A DNA stretch of 64,000 nt from DATLNF01 sp963765815 (GTDB lineage Bacteria; Actinomycetota; Actinomycetes; BP-191), in NCBI GenBank assembly GCA_963765815.1, contig CAVXXT010000007.1:558001-622000 (forward strand), in the 5' to 3' direction. The notes beneath the pieces are model-generated. The model was not told the DNA's origin, ran no database searches, and worked only from the letters and a program-made list of their open reading frames with translations. Position numbers and translations under genes: made by a program. Shown piece after piece: positions 16,847 to 25,169 of this stretch (positions are counted from its first letter, which is position 1; each line of letters starts with the position of its first letter).

Positions 16847-18391
16847 ATGCGCCCTACCCGACGTCAGGTCCTGGCCGGTGCCGCGGGAGCGGGCGGGCTG
16901 CTTCTCGCCCGGCCGCTCGACGCACTCGCCCTGCCGCTCGGGCCCGCGCCGTTCTCGACCAGCCGCGTCTCGCGGCTGTTCCCGGCGACGCGGCTGGTGC
17001 ACGCCGACCTGCACAACCACACGCTGCTCTCCGACGGCGACGGCGACCCGGCGGCGGCGTTCGGCTCGATGCGCTCCTCCGGCCTCGACGTCGCGGCGCT
17101 GACCGACCACGCGACCGTCGGGCAGGGCGCGCCCACCTCGCCGTGCCAGGGACAGGCGGACTGCCAGGGCGTCTACGGCATCGACGAGACGTCGTGGGCG
17201 CAGCTGGCCAACCTCGCTGACGCCGCGGTGGCGGAGGACGCCTTCGTCGCGATCCGCGGCTTCGAGTGGTCGAGCCCGACCATGGGCCACATGAACGTCT
17301 GGTTCTCCTCGCGCTGGACCGACCCGCTGCACACCGGGGGCGTCACCACCGGCGCGACGGCGACCGACTTCCTGCACGGGACGCCGCTCGGCGAGAACGT
17401 CGACGTGCACGCGATCCACGAGCTCATCGCGCAGTACGCCGTCACCGGCGGCGTCATGACCGGCTTCTACGAGTGGCTGCAGCTGGCCGCCGACACGCCG
17501 GTCATCGGCGGCGGCAGCGACGGCATCGCCGGCTGGAACCACCCCGGCCGCGAGGTCGACCGGTTCAACGCGTTCGCGCTCAACGCGGCGCTGGTCGACC
17601 AGGTCGTCAGCCTGGAGATGTTCAACCGCAACGAGGACTACTTCTTCGAGGGCACCGACGTCGGCCGTCAGTCGCCGCTCAACGAGTGCCTGAACGCGGG
17701 CTGGAAGCCCGGTCTGCTCGGCGTCACCGACGAGCACGGCACCAACTGGGGCTATCCGGAGGGCAAGGGCCGGGCCGGCGTCTGGGTCGACTCGTTCGAC
17801 CGCGCGGGCGTGAAGGCGGCGATGCAGCGACGCAGCTTCTTCGCGACGCGGCTGCGCGGCCTGCGCCTCGACGCCGCGGCCAACGGCACCCGCATGGGCT
17901 CGACGCTGCACCACCAGAGCGGCCCGATGACCTTCTCCCTCGACGTCGACCGCGGCGCCGAGTGGGTCGGCAAGACGCTCGTCGTGCAGGTGCTGCAGTC
18001 CGGCACCGACTTCCCGGAGATCAAGCACGTCGTCGAGGTCACCGTGCCGTCACCGACGGACCCGGTCATCACGTTCACGCGCGACATCGACGTCGCCGAC
18101 GGCTCGTGGGTCGTGCTGCGCGTCACCGACCCCGCGCCCGACGCGAGCGACAAGGTGAGCGTCGACCCGCGCGCGGCCGGGACGCCGTTCGCCGGGTTCG
18201 GCCCGGCGGTCGCCTACGCCAGCCCGTTCTACCTCTCGGCCGACCCCGCTCCGGTGGTGCCCGAGGCGCCGGCGTACCTGATGCCGCTCGCCGTCGCGGG
18301 TGTCGCGGGCGCGGCGTTCTGGGCAGCGAAGAAGTCGGCGCACGAGGCGCACGCGCATGCCCACGCCGAGGGCCACGACCACACGCACTGA
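16847..18391 (+). CDS. Tat-exported PHP-domain metallophosphoesterase (CehA/McbA-like) with VPEAP sorting signal
   Basis: Protein of 514 residues beginning with a twin-arginine signal (PTRRQVLAGAAGAGGLLLA). The PHP metal-binding motifs are HADLHNHTLLSDGDGD and ALTDHATVG, with later ligand candidates GFEWSS, GWNHPG and TDEHGTNWG. These are typical of CehA/McbA-type metallohydrolases that act on phosphoesters or carbamates. It ends APVVPEAP, a hydrophobic helix, AKK and a His-rich tail (EAHAHAHAEGHDHTH). Tat export implies folding and metal loading before export, unlike the Sec-dependent neighbours. The His tail may bind metal or be removed with the sorting signal. Confidence 0.85.
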   Translation: MRPTRRQVLAGAAGAGGLLLARPLDALALPLGPAPFSTSRVSRLFPATRLVHADLHNHTLLSDGDGDPAAAFGSMRSSGLDVAALTDHATVGQGAPTSPCQGQADCQGVYGIDETSWAQLANLADAAVAEDAFVAIRGFEWSSPTMGHMNVWFSSRWTDPLHTGGVTTGATATDFLHGTPLGENVDVHAIHELIAQYAVTGGVMTGFYEWLQLAADTPVIGGGSDGIAGWNHPGREVDRFNAFALNAALVDQVVSLEMFNRNEDYFFEGTDVGRQSPLNECLNAGWKPGLLGVTDEHGTNWGYPEGKGRAGVWVDSFDRAGVKAAMQRRSFFATRLRGLRLDAAANGTRMGSTLHHQSGPMTFSLDVDRGAEWVGKTLVVQVLQSGTDFPEIKHVVEVTVPSPTDPVITFTRDIDVADGSWVVLRVTDPAPDASDKVSVDPRAAGTPFAGFGPAVAYASPFYLSADPAPVVPEAPAYLMPLAVAGVAGAAFWAAKKSAHEAHAHAHAEGHDHTH

Positions 18392-18407
18392 CCCAACCCG
18401 TGATCTG

Positions 18408-18444
18408 TGATGGTCTTGCTGTCTGTCGCGCAGCAAGATCACCA
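18408..18444. terminator. Hairpin between convergent PHP and thioredoxin genes
   Basis: TGATGGTCTTGCTG pairs with CAGCAAGATCACCA across a 9-nt loop (12 of 14 pairs). It sits between genes ending at 18391 and 18460, so it is a probable bidirectional terminator. CAGCAAGATCA is also close to the start of the cassette 1 repeat at 4298 (CAGCAAGACCA). Confidence 0.5.
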
Positions 18445-18459
18445 GTTGAGGGAGTGCGC

Positions 18460-18888
18460 TCAGCCGACGACGCGGCCGATCGCGGCGACGACGTCGGCCT
18501 TGCGCGGCTGACCGCTGGCGCGCACCACGATCCGGCCGGCGGGGTCGAGCACGAGCGTCGTGGGTGTCCGCAGGATGTGCAGCCGGCGCACGGCGTCGAG
18601 GTGCTGCTCCGCGTCGACCTCGGCGTAGGCGACGCCGTCGATCATCTCCGCCACCTCGCCGAGGATCCGCCGGGTGGCGCGGCACGGCGCGCAGAACGCG
18701 CTGGTGAACTGCACGAGCGTCGCGCGCTCGCCGAGGCGCACTCCCCACGTCGCGAGGTCCGCCGCCGGGATCCGGGCGTCGGACGCGACGTCAGGGACGT
18801 CCTTGAGCCGGCCGCTGCGCCGGTTCCACAGCAGGCCGAAGGCGCCCGCGAGCGCGAGCGTGGCGAGCAGCACGAAGAAGCCGGTCAT
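18460..18888 (-). CDS. Membrane-anchored thioredoxin-family protein
   Basis: Protein of 142 residues. An N-terminal TM helix (MTGFFVLLATLALAGAFGLLW) is followed by a thioredoxin fold with the CAPC active site (FTSAFCAPCRATRR) and the cis-Pro motif LRTPTTLVLD. It probably acts as an extracytoplasmic or membrane-facing disulfide oxidoreductase. It is the last gene of a minus-strand run after the LmeA-like gene (7-nt gap), so probably co-transcribed. The partner protein is unknown. Confidence 0.85.
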   Translation of the reverse strand: MTGFFVLLATLALAGAFGLLWNRRSGRLKDVPDVASDARIPAADLATWGVRLGERATLVQFTSAFCAPCRATRRILGEVAEMIDGVAYAEVDAEQHLDAVRRLHILRTPTTLVLDPAGRIVVRASGQPRKADVVAAIGRVVG

Positions 18889-18895
18889 CGCGACG

Positions 18896-19606
18896 TCATC
18901 GGACCCGGACGACGATGCCCTTCGCGACCGCGGAGACGCGCAGGCCCGAATCCTCGACGGACACGCCGGTCAGCGTGATCCCGAACGGCAGCCGCCGGGT
19001 TGGGAGGGTGAACGTGAGCCGGCCCGCGGCGGCCGCGACGAGCGAGGCCGGGATCGCCGCCCCCTCGACGGCATGGACCCCGGTGACGCGTACGACGATG
19101 CCGGCCTCCGTCACCGTCGCGGATCCCCGGCCCTCCACCACGACGCTGCCGCGGCCGGCCACGCCGATGGTCGAGCGCACGGTCAGGACCCCGTCGACGC
19201 CGCTGACCCGCGGCGAGCCCGGCTTGGGGTCGAGGTAGGCGTTGATGTCGGCGTAGTCGATGGAGACGACGGCCTCGCCCGACTCGACCGGGATCGCCTC
19301 GACCTCGCCGGCCAGCGCGTCGCGCAGACCGACCTCCACACCGCGCAGCTCGGCCTCGATCCGGCTGAAGGTCATCCCCTCGGCGCGAACGTCTCGAGCG
19401 TCGACGTCGACCTCGGTGAAGCGGCCCCCGAGGGCCTGGGTCAGGAACGGGAAGCCGCGGAACGACACGTCCGGCTCGTCGCCGAGGTTGTTGGTGCGCG
19501 CGATGGACGCTGCCGACGCGTCGCCCGCGACGACCGCGAGACCGCGATCGGCCAGCGCCGACAGGCCGACGAGGACGGCGGCAGAGATCAGCACACCCTT
19601 GAACAC
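18896..19606 (-). CDS. LmeA-like (DUF2993) phospholipid-binding envelope protein
   Basis: Protein of 236 residues with an N-terminal hydrophobic anchor or signal (MFKGVLISAAVLVGLSALAD). The body matches the actinobacterial DUF2993 family: PDVSFRGFPFLTQALGGRFTEVDVDARDV, then repeated beta segments and a final LPFGITLTGVSVEDSGLRV. The founding member LmeA is a periplasmic phospholipid-binding protein needed for lipoglycan maturation in mycobacteria. Here it lies between a membrane protein and a thioredoxin, which says little about its partner. Confidence 0.85.
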   Translation of the reverse strand: MFKGVLISAAVLVGLSALADRGLAVVAGDASAASIARTNNLGDEPDVSFRGFPFLTQALGGRFTEVDVDARDVRAEGMTFSRIEAELRGVEVGLRDALAGEVEAIPVESGEAVVSIDYADINAYLDPKPGSPRVSGVDGVLTVRSTIGVAGRGSVVVEGRGSATVTEAGIVVRVTGVHAVEGAAIPASLVAAAAGRLTFTLPTRRLPFGITLTGVSVEDSGLRVSAVAKGIVVRVR

Positions 19607-19615
19607 GTCAGCTCC

Positions 19616-20434
19616 TCATCCGATGACCAGCCGCGAGACGGCGAACGCGACCGGCGCGGCCAGCACCACCGGCAGCGCCGCGCCGAGCGGAGTGGCCGCG
19701 GCTCGTCGACGCGCCGGGCTGGCGTCGGCGCAGGCGAGGTCGACGACCAGCCCGCCGACTGCCGCCGCCGCGGCGGCGGCGACCACGAGGCCCACTCCCG
19801 CGCCGACGCTCACCGACGCGATCGGGTCGCCGCCGACCGCGCCGAAGCCGGCGGCGGCGGCGCTCGTGGCGAGCACGCCGAGGACACCGCGCCGCGAGCC
19901 CGAGGCGACCAGCGGGCCGCGGACGAGCAGCTCGACGAGCCCGCCCGCGAGCAGGCCCACGGCGACTCCGCCGAACGACAGCGCGACCACCCGCGGGCCG
20001 CCGCTCGACTCCCGCAGGGTGAGCAGGTGCGCCGCCAGCACGACCAGGATCACCGACGTGACGGTGGCCGCGAGCGACTCGGTGACCCGGCTGCGGTGCC
20101 GGCGCAGCAGCTCGATCAGGACCGCGGCGAGGAGGGACAGCGCGACGACGGCGACCAGGTCCCCCACCCGCTCGCCGTCACGACGCAGGGCGAGGACATC
20201 CGCAGCGACCGCGGCCGCGACGGCGAGCAGCGCGCTCTCCCGCCGACCGGGAGCGTCGGCGAGCAGCAGCACCCCCGCCGCGGCGCTGACCTGCACGACG
20301 ACCACCGCGACGACGAGCAGCGGGAGCCCGCTCACCGCGGCGAGCGCGACCGCCGCGGCGGCGGCGACCGGCGGGATCGCGGTGCGCAGCGCGCTCGGCG
20401 CGCGGTGCCGCGGCGGCGCGACGACGGTCGTCAT
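19616..20434 (-). CDS. Polytopic membrane protein of unknown function
   Basis: Protein of 272 residues and roughly eight hydrophobic helices made mainly of Ala/Val/Leu/Gly, with a short cytoplasmic Arg-rich segment (ELLRRHRSRVTES). I recognise no catalytic or binding motif. It lies 9 nt upstream of the LmeA-like gene and 30 nt downstream of the ABC-2 operon, so it may be co-transcribed with either. Confidence 0.7.
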   Translation of the reverse strand: MTTVVAPPRHRAPSALRTAIPPVAAAAAVALAAVSGLPLLVVAVVVVQVSAAAGVLLLADAPGRRESALLAVAAAVAADVLALRRDGERVGDLVAVVALSLLAAVLIELLRRHRSRVTESLAATVTSVILVVLAAHLLTLRESSGGPRVVALSFGGVAVGLLAGGLVELLVRGPLVASGSRRGVLGVLATSAAAAGFGAVGGDPIASVSVGAGVGLVVAAAAAAAVGGLVVDLACADASPARRRAAATPLGAALPVVLAAPVAFAVSRLVIG

Positions 20435-20464
20435 GGCGCGGATCGTCCCACGCGGCGGCTGCTC

Positions 20465-21205
20465 TCAGTCCGCGGCGGACGCCGGACGGAGCCGCGGCAT
20501 GCGCAGCACCGCGACCCCGAGGCCGAACGCCGCGACCATCGCCAGCCGGCCGACCGCCGACCAGCCGTAGGGAACCCCGTCGATCCGCAGTCGCGGCACG
20601 TCGACCAGCCCGGTCAGGGCGTTCTGCGCGAGCCATCCGGGCGTGAGCTGCGCGATGCTGTGCAGCGCCGCGCCGAGCAGCCGCTCGATGAGGATCACCA
20701 GAACCAGCGACCACACGACGGCGCGCTGGAACGTCGCGCCGATGGCGATAAAGAGGGCGACGTACGCCGCGGCGCCGGTGCCGATGGCGAGGGCCGCGGC
20801 CGGCGCGGCCGACGGCGCGCCCGCGGCGAGCGCGCCGACAACCGCAGCGGGCAGCAGGAGTGCAGCCGCGACGACGCACCCGCCGAGCCACCGACCCAGC
20901 ACGATCGTCGAGTGACGCACCGGGCTGAGCCAGGTGAAGGAGAACGTGCCCGAGCGCAGCTCCGCGCCGAGCACCGCGTCGCCGACGACCAGCGCCGTGA
21001 TGGGCAGCACCAGCCCGTGCATCGCAAGCCCGACCACGCGCGCATGCGCCACCGAGGCGGGGCTGTCGTTGAGCCGCGACAGCAGGCCGAAGAGCAGCGC
21101 GCCGGCGCTGGGCAGGAGCAGCAGCTCGAGCCTCGACGGCAGGCAGGTCCGCACCGTGTACTCGACGAGAGCGAGCAGTGGGCGGCGGCGCAGAACCGTG
21201 CTCAT
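20465..21205 (-). CDS. ABC-2 type transporter permease
   Basis: Protein of 246 residues and about six TM helices (LLLLPSAGALLFGLLSRL; VLPITALVVGDAVLGAELRSGTFSFTWLSPV). The GAELRSGTFSFTWLSP segment is typical of ABC-2 permeases that work with type A export ATPases. Its start overlaps the stop of the ATPase before it by ATGA. It is the last gene of a four-gene transporter operon with two ATPases and two permeases. The substrate is unknown. Confidence 0.8.
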   Translation of the reverse strand: MSTVLRRRPLLALVEYTVRTCLPSRLELLLLPSAGALLFGLLSRLNDSPASVAHARVVGLAMHGLVLPITALVVGDAVLGAELRSGTFSFTWLSPVRHSTIVLGRWLGGCVVAAALLLPAAVVGALAAGAPSAAPAAALAIGTGAAAYVALFIAIGATFQRAVVWSLVLVILIERLLGAALHSIAQLTPGWLAQNALTGLVDVPRLRIDGVPYGWSAVGRLAMVAAFGLGVAVLRMPRLRPASAAD

Positions 21206-22155
21206 CCGACCAGCTCCCGGAAGAGGCTCTCCAGCGAGTCGTCGAGCGGGCGCACCTCACGAAGGCGCAGCTTCAGCTTGCGCGCCACCGGGGCGACGGC
21301 GACGGCGAGGTCACCAGCGCGTCGCGTCGTGACGACCAGGCCGGCGTCGGTGAGGCTCAAGCCGTCGACCGACTCGACGTCGAGCAGCGCACCGGCCAGC
21401 CGGCGGGGGTCGTCGCAGCGCACCAGCACGTGCCGCGGCCGGCCGTCCATCGCGTCGCGGATCGCACGGTGGTTGCCCGCGGCCGCCAGCCGGCCGGCGA
21501 TCAGGACCAGCACCCGGTCGGCCACCCGCTCCACCTCGTGCAGCACGTGCGAGCTCACGATCAGGCTGCGCCCCTCGGCGCCGAGCCGGCGGAAGAGGTC
21601 GATCAGGGCGGCGCGCTGCACCGGGTCGGCGCCGTTGAGCGGCTCGTCGAGCACCAGCACATCCGGCTCGGTGACCAGGCAGGCCGCGATCTTGGCCCGC
21701 TGGCGCATGCCCTTGCTGAACCCGCCTACTCGCCGGTCGGCGACCGGGAGCAGGTCGACGAGCGCGAGCGCCCGATCCGGCCCGTCGGGGTCGGCGACGC
21801 CGTGCAGGTCGGCGACGTAGCGGACCAGCTGCCGCGCGGTGAGGCGCGACGGCACCGCCTCGTCCTCGGGGACCAGCGCGATCTGCCGCTGCACGCCGCG
21901 GTCGCGACGCGGGTCGTGGCCGGCGACCCGGACCTGGCCGGCGTTGACGCGGATCAGCCCGGTCATCGCGCGCATGAGCGTGCTCTTGCCCGCGCCGTTG
22001 GGGCCGAGCAGGCCGGTGACACCAGGGCCGAACGAGCAGGACAGCTCGGACAGCGCGACCTTCTGCCCGAACCACACCGAGAGCTCCTCGACCACGACGG
22101 TCGGCTCGGCGACGAACGCCGGATCAGGCCGGCTCTCGAGGGGTACGTCGGTCAT
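21202..22155 (-). CDS. ABC transporter ATP-binding protein
   Basis: Protein of 317 residues from ATG 22155, which overlaps the permease stop by 4 nt; codons further upstream belong to the preceding gene in another frame. Walker A GPNGAGKST, signature GGFSKGMRQRAKI, Walker B DVLVLDEPLNGAD and the switch His in SSHVLHEVE are all present. It pairs with the permease at 20465. This architecture is an ABC-2 exporter; the cargo cannot be inferred. Confidence 0.9.
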   Translation of the reverse strand: MTDVPLESRPDPAFVAEPTVVVEELSVWFGQKVALSELSCSFGPGVTGLLGPNGAGKSTLMRAMTGLIRVNAGQVRVAGHDPRRDRGVQRQIALVPEDEAVPSRLTARQLVRYVADLHGVADPDGPDRALALVDLLPVADRRVGGFSKGMRQRAKIAACLVTEPDVLVLDEPLNGADPVQRAALIDLFRRLGAEGRSLIVSSHVLHEVERVADRVLVLIAGRLAAAGNHRAIRDAMDGRPRHVLVRCDDPRRLAGALLDVESVDGLSLTDAGLVVTTRRAGDLAVAVAPVARKLKLRLREVRPLDDSLESLFRELVG

Positions 22156-23057
22156 CGGTCGTCCGACCGGTAGCGGCGCAGGATCAACGTGATGCAGCCG
22201 ACGACGATGACGGCGTACAGCGCGAGCGCCATCGGGCCGCCGTGGTCCACATCCGCGAGAGCCGAGCGCTCGCCGATCCGGCCGAGGAACACCAGGTCGC
22301 GGACGTAGAGCGGTAGCGCCAGGACGTTGACCAGCGCGGCCGGCTGGCCCGGGCTGCCGAGCTCCCCCGCGCGGCCCGCGGCGACCAGGATGCCGGACAC
22401 GGTCGACGTCACCAGCGTGATGCCCAGGACCGTCGCGGCCGCGACGATGCGGCGTCCGGTGAGCGAGGCTGCCGCGACGGAGAGCGAGGCGTAGAAGAGC
22501 GCCAGTGCCGCGACGGCGACCGGGACCTGCCAGAGGACCTCCGCGTTGTCGCGGAAGTAGTCGAGTGAGTTCTTCGCGACGAGCAGCTGGCCGACGAAGA
22601 GCACGACCTGCGGCAGGAAGCCGAAGAGGAAGACGCAGGTGAAGATCGCGCCGAGCTTGGCGATCGTGTAGTCGCGGCCGGTGATCTGCCGGGCGAAGAT
22701 CAGCGAGAGCACCCGTTGCCGCCGGTCCGGGCAGACGACGTCGGGCGCGACGATCGCGACGAAGAGCAGCAGCGCGCTGGAGACGCCGACGTACTCGCGG
22801 TAGGTGATGAACTCGATCTTCTCGCCGGGCGTGTTGCGCAGCAGGTACGCGACGCCGACGTTGACCACCGCGGGCACCGACACGACGCCGAGCAGCACGG
22901 CGGGCATCAGCTTCTGCCGCCACGGCCGGCGCAGGCCGATCGCGCGCCGCAGCGACGCGCGGTAGAGCGCCAGCGTCGCCGCCCGTCGGCCACCGCGCAC
23001 CCCGTCGTACGTGCGATAGCCGCGGTCGTAGACCGCGCCCGTCGACGGCGCGGTCAC
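22152..23057 (-). CDS. ABC-2 type transporter permease
   Basis: Protein of 301 residues and about six TM segments. The N-terminus has the YDRGYRTYDGVRGGRR motif seen in actinobacterial ABC-2 permeases, followed by RVLSLIFARQITGRDYTIAKL. It starts within the stop of the ATPase at 23054 and ends within the start of the second ATPase (ATGA overlaps at both ends), so strict co-expression is expected. Confidence 0.85.
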   Translation of the reverse strand: MTAPSTGAVYDRGYRTYDGVRGGRRAATLALYRASLRRAIGLRRPWRQKLMPAVLLGVVSVPAVVNVGVAYLLRNTPGEKIEFITYREYVGVSSALLLFVAIVAPDVVCPDRRQRVLSLIFARQITGRDYTIAKLGAIFTCVFLFGFLPQVVLFVGQLLVAKNSLDYFRDNAEVLWQVPVAVAALALFYASLSVAAASLTGRRIVAAATVLGITLVTSTVSGILVAAGRAGELGSPGQPAALVNVLALPLYVRDLVFLGRIGERSALADVDHGGPMALALYAVIVVGCITLILRRYRSDDR

Positions 23058-23971
23058 CGGCTCACCGCCCGCGGCGCGGTGAAGACGTCGTCGAGGGAGG
23101 TCAGCCGGTTGGTCAGGCGGTAGAGCGGCAGGCCGAGCCGCGCGACGCAGTCGCGTACGGCGTCGAGGTCGGCATCGGAGTCGACCGCCACCTCGACGGT
23201 GCCGTCGTCCGAGGCGACCGCGTCCGTGCCGCGGCGGTGCAGCGCGGCGAGCAGCGGCTCGATGCCGTCAGGACCGACGTCGACCAGCACCGAGCCGGTG
23301 CGAGTGAGCAGCGACGCCGTGGGTGCGTCGGTGACCAGAGTGCCGCCGTCGAGCATCACGACGTGGTCGCACACCGCGGCGACGTCGTCGAGCAGGTGGG
23401 TCGCCATGAGGACCGCGATCCCGAAGCCGCCGAGCCGCGTCACGAGCGCGAGCATCTCCTCGCGTCCTGACGGGTCGAGGCCCGCGGTCGGCTCGTCGAG
23501 CAGGACCAGCTCCGGTCCCGAGACGATCGCCTGAGCCAGCTTGGCGCGCTGGCGCATGCCGGTCGAGAAGCCGCCGATCGGCCGGAACCGCGCCTCGTCG
23601 AGCCCGACCAGGTCCAGCGCCTCCGAGGCCCGCTGGCGGGCGGCGCGCACCGGCAGTCCGCCGAGCTCGGCGAAGGTCGCGACGACGTCGGCCGCGGTCT
23701 GGTCCAGCGGCAGGCAGTCGTGCTCGGGCATGTAGCCGATCCGCCGCCGTACGCCGATCGGGTCCTCGGCGACCGGGATCCCGCAGACCTCCACCGTGCC
23801 CGACGTCGGCTGGGTGAGGCCGAGCAGCAGCCGGAACAGCGTCGTCTTGCCCGCTCCGTTGGCGCCCACGAGCCCGACGCGCCCGACCGGCAGGTCGAGG
23901 TCGACGCCGGCCAGGGCGACGACGCCGCCGGCGAAGGTCTTGGTCAGCGCGCGGGTCCGCACGATGCTCAC
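23054..23971 (-). CDS. ABC transporter ATP-binding protein
   Basis: Protein of 305 residues; first gene of the four-gene export operon. Walker A GANGAGKTT, signature GGFSTGMRQRAKL, Walker B LVLLDEPTAGLD and His-loop ATHLLDDV are present. The C-terminal 80 residues form the small domain common in drug or lipid export ATPases. Its similarity to the ATPase at 21202 suggests the operon arose by duplication of an ATPase-permease pair. Confidence 0.9.
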   Translation of the reverse strand: MSIVRTRALTKTFAGGVVALAGVDLDLPVGRVGLVGANGAGKTTLFRLLLGLTQPTSGTVEVCGIPVAEDPIGVRRRIGYMPEHDCLPLDQTAADVVATFAELGGLPVRAARQRASEALDLVGLDEARFRPIGGFSTGMRQRAKLAQAIVSGPELVLLDEPTAGLDPSGREEMLALVTRLGGFGIAVLMATHLLDDVAAVCDHVVMLDGGTLVTDAPTASLLTRTGSVLVDVGPDGIEPLLAALHRRGTDAVASDDGTVEVAVDSDADLDAVRDCVARLGLPLYRLTNRLTSLDDVFTAPRAVSR

Positions 23972-24026
23972 GCGCAGACCCCTCTCACCGCTCGGCCGGT
24001 CACCGCGACCCTAGCGAGTCGCCCGC

Positions 24027-24281
24027 TCAGCCTCCGGCGAACGGGGGCAGCACCTCGACCACCGCGCCGTCGGTCAGCAGCACGGTCTCGTGCGCTCGGG
24101 TGCCCACCGGCTCCGCGTCGACGAGGTACGACGACAGCGCGAGCACCGACGCGAAGCGGTCGCCGCGGGCCGCGCGCGCGGCATCGAGCGCCTCGGCCAG
24201 CGTCGCGCCGGTCCAGCTCTCCTCGGCGCAGCCGGCCGCGTCGCGGGCGGCGGCCCAGTAGCGGATCGTGCCGGTCGGCAT
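24027..24281 (-). CDS. MoaD/ThiS-family sulfur-carrier protein
   Basis: Protein of 84 residues with a ubiquitin-like fold pattern and the diagnostic C-terminal Gly-Gly (EVLPPFAGG) that is adenylated and thiocarboxylated by a MoeB/ThiF-type enzyme. It begins directly after the stop of the hydrolase gene upstream. No moaE or thiamine genes are nearby, so the pathway (molybdopterin, thiamine or other) is undecided. Confidence 0.8.
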   Translation of the reverse strand: MPTGTIRYWAAARDAAGCAEESWTGATLAEALDAARAARGDRFASVLALSSYLVDAEPVGTRAHETVLLTDGAVVEVLPPFAGG

Positions 24282-25079
24282 CTACGGCGTCCGGACGCGG
24301 CGCGACAGCAGCGTCGGGAGATGACGGCCGATGCGGTCGACCAGCTCCGGCGTCGCCGCCGACTCGGCGTGGCCGAAACCGGGGACGACCCACAGCTCGA
24401 CCGGGTCGCCCGCCGCGTCGGCCAGTGCCTGCGCGTGGTCGACGCCGAAGTAGGAGTCGCGGTCACCGTGCACCAGCAGCAGCGGCGTCGGCGCGATCCG
24501 GCCGATCACCTCCAGCGGCGACTCCGGCGGGTCCGGCCACGCGTCCACGAGCCGGGTGCGCAGCACGTGCCGGCTGACCCGGCGTCCGACGCGCCGCTCG
24601 ACCAGCCAGTGCAGCCGGCGCATCGGCGCCGTGTCGCGCACCCCCCAACGGCTCGTCGCGCTGACGCTGACGACCGCGTCGGCGCCACCGTGCAGCGCCG
24701 CGTGCCGGACGACTGCGGACCCGCCCATCGACCAGCCGCAGGTGACGACGTCGGCGTACCCGAGGGCACGCGCCGCGTCGACCGCGGCGTCGACGTCGAG
24801 CACCTCGAGGTCGCCGAGCGTGGACAGCCCGCCGGAGCGGCCGTGGCCGCGGAAGTCGAAGGCGACCACCCCGGCGTACGACGACAGCCGCCGCGCGAGG
24901 CGCGCCTGCCACAGCTTCGTGTGCGTGCCGGTGAACCCGTGGGCCAGCACCACCGCGATGTCGGTGCGGCCGGAGATCCGCGGCAGGTGGCTCGCCGCGA
25001 GACGGACGCCGTCCGCCGTGGTGATCGGCAGCACCGTCGCCGGCGGGCCGAGTGAGCTCGGGTGTCCGGGGCGCGCCAC
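24282..25079 (-). CDS. Alpha/beta hydrolase
   Basis: Protein of 265 residues from GTG 25079. The alpha/beta-hydrolase features are the oxyanion region LAHGFTGTHTK, FDFRGHGRSGG, nucleophile Ser in CGWSMGGS, Asp in HGDRDSYFG and His in GFGHAES. It is probably a cytoplasmic esterase or lipase-like enzyme. It is divergent from glnR (about 90 nt) and adjacent to the MoaD-like gene. The substrate is unknown. Confidence 0.85.
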   Translation of the reverse strand: MARPGHPSSLGPPATVLPITTADGVRLAASHLPRISGRTDIAVVLAHGFTGTHTKLWQARLARRLSSYAGVVAFDFRGHGRSGGLSTLGDLEVLDVDAAVDAARALGYADVVTCGWSMGGSAVVRHAALHGGADAVVSVSATSRWGVRDTAPMRRLHWLVERRVGRRVSRHVLRTRLVDAWPDPPESPLEVIGRIAPTPLLLVHGDRDSYFGVDHAQALADAAGDPVELWVVPGFGHAESAATPELVDRIGRHLPTLLSRRVRTP

Positions 25080-25169
25080 GTCGGGTATCGTGCCTCATGC
25101 GGGTCCCGGGCGACGCAGCCTTCCGGGGCCCTTTCGCGTTTCCGCACCCGTGAGAGGAGTGGGCAGCCG

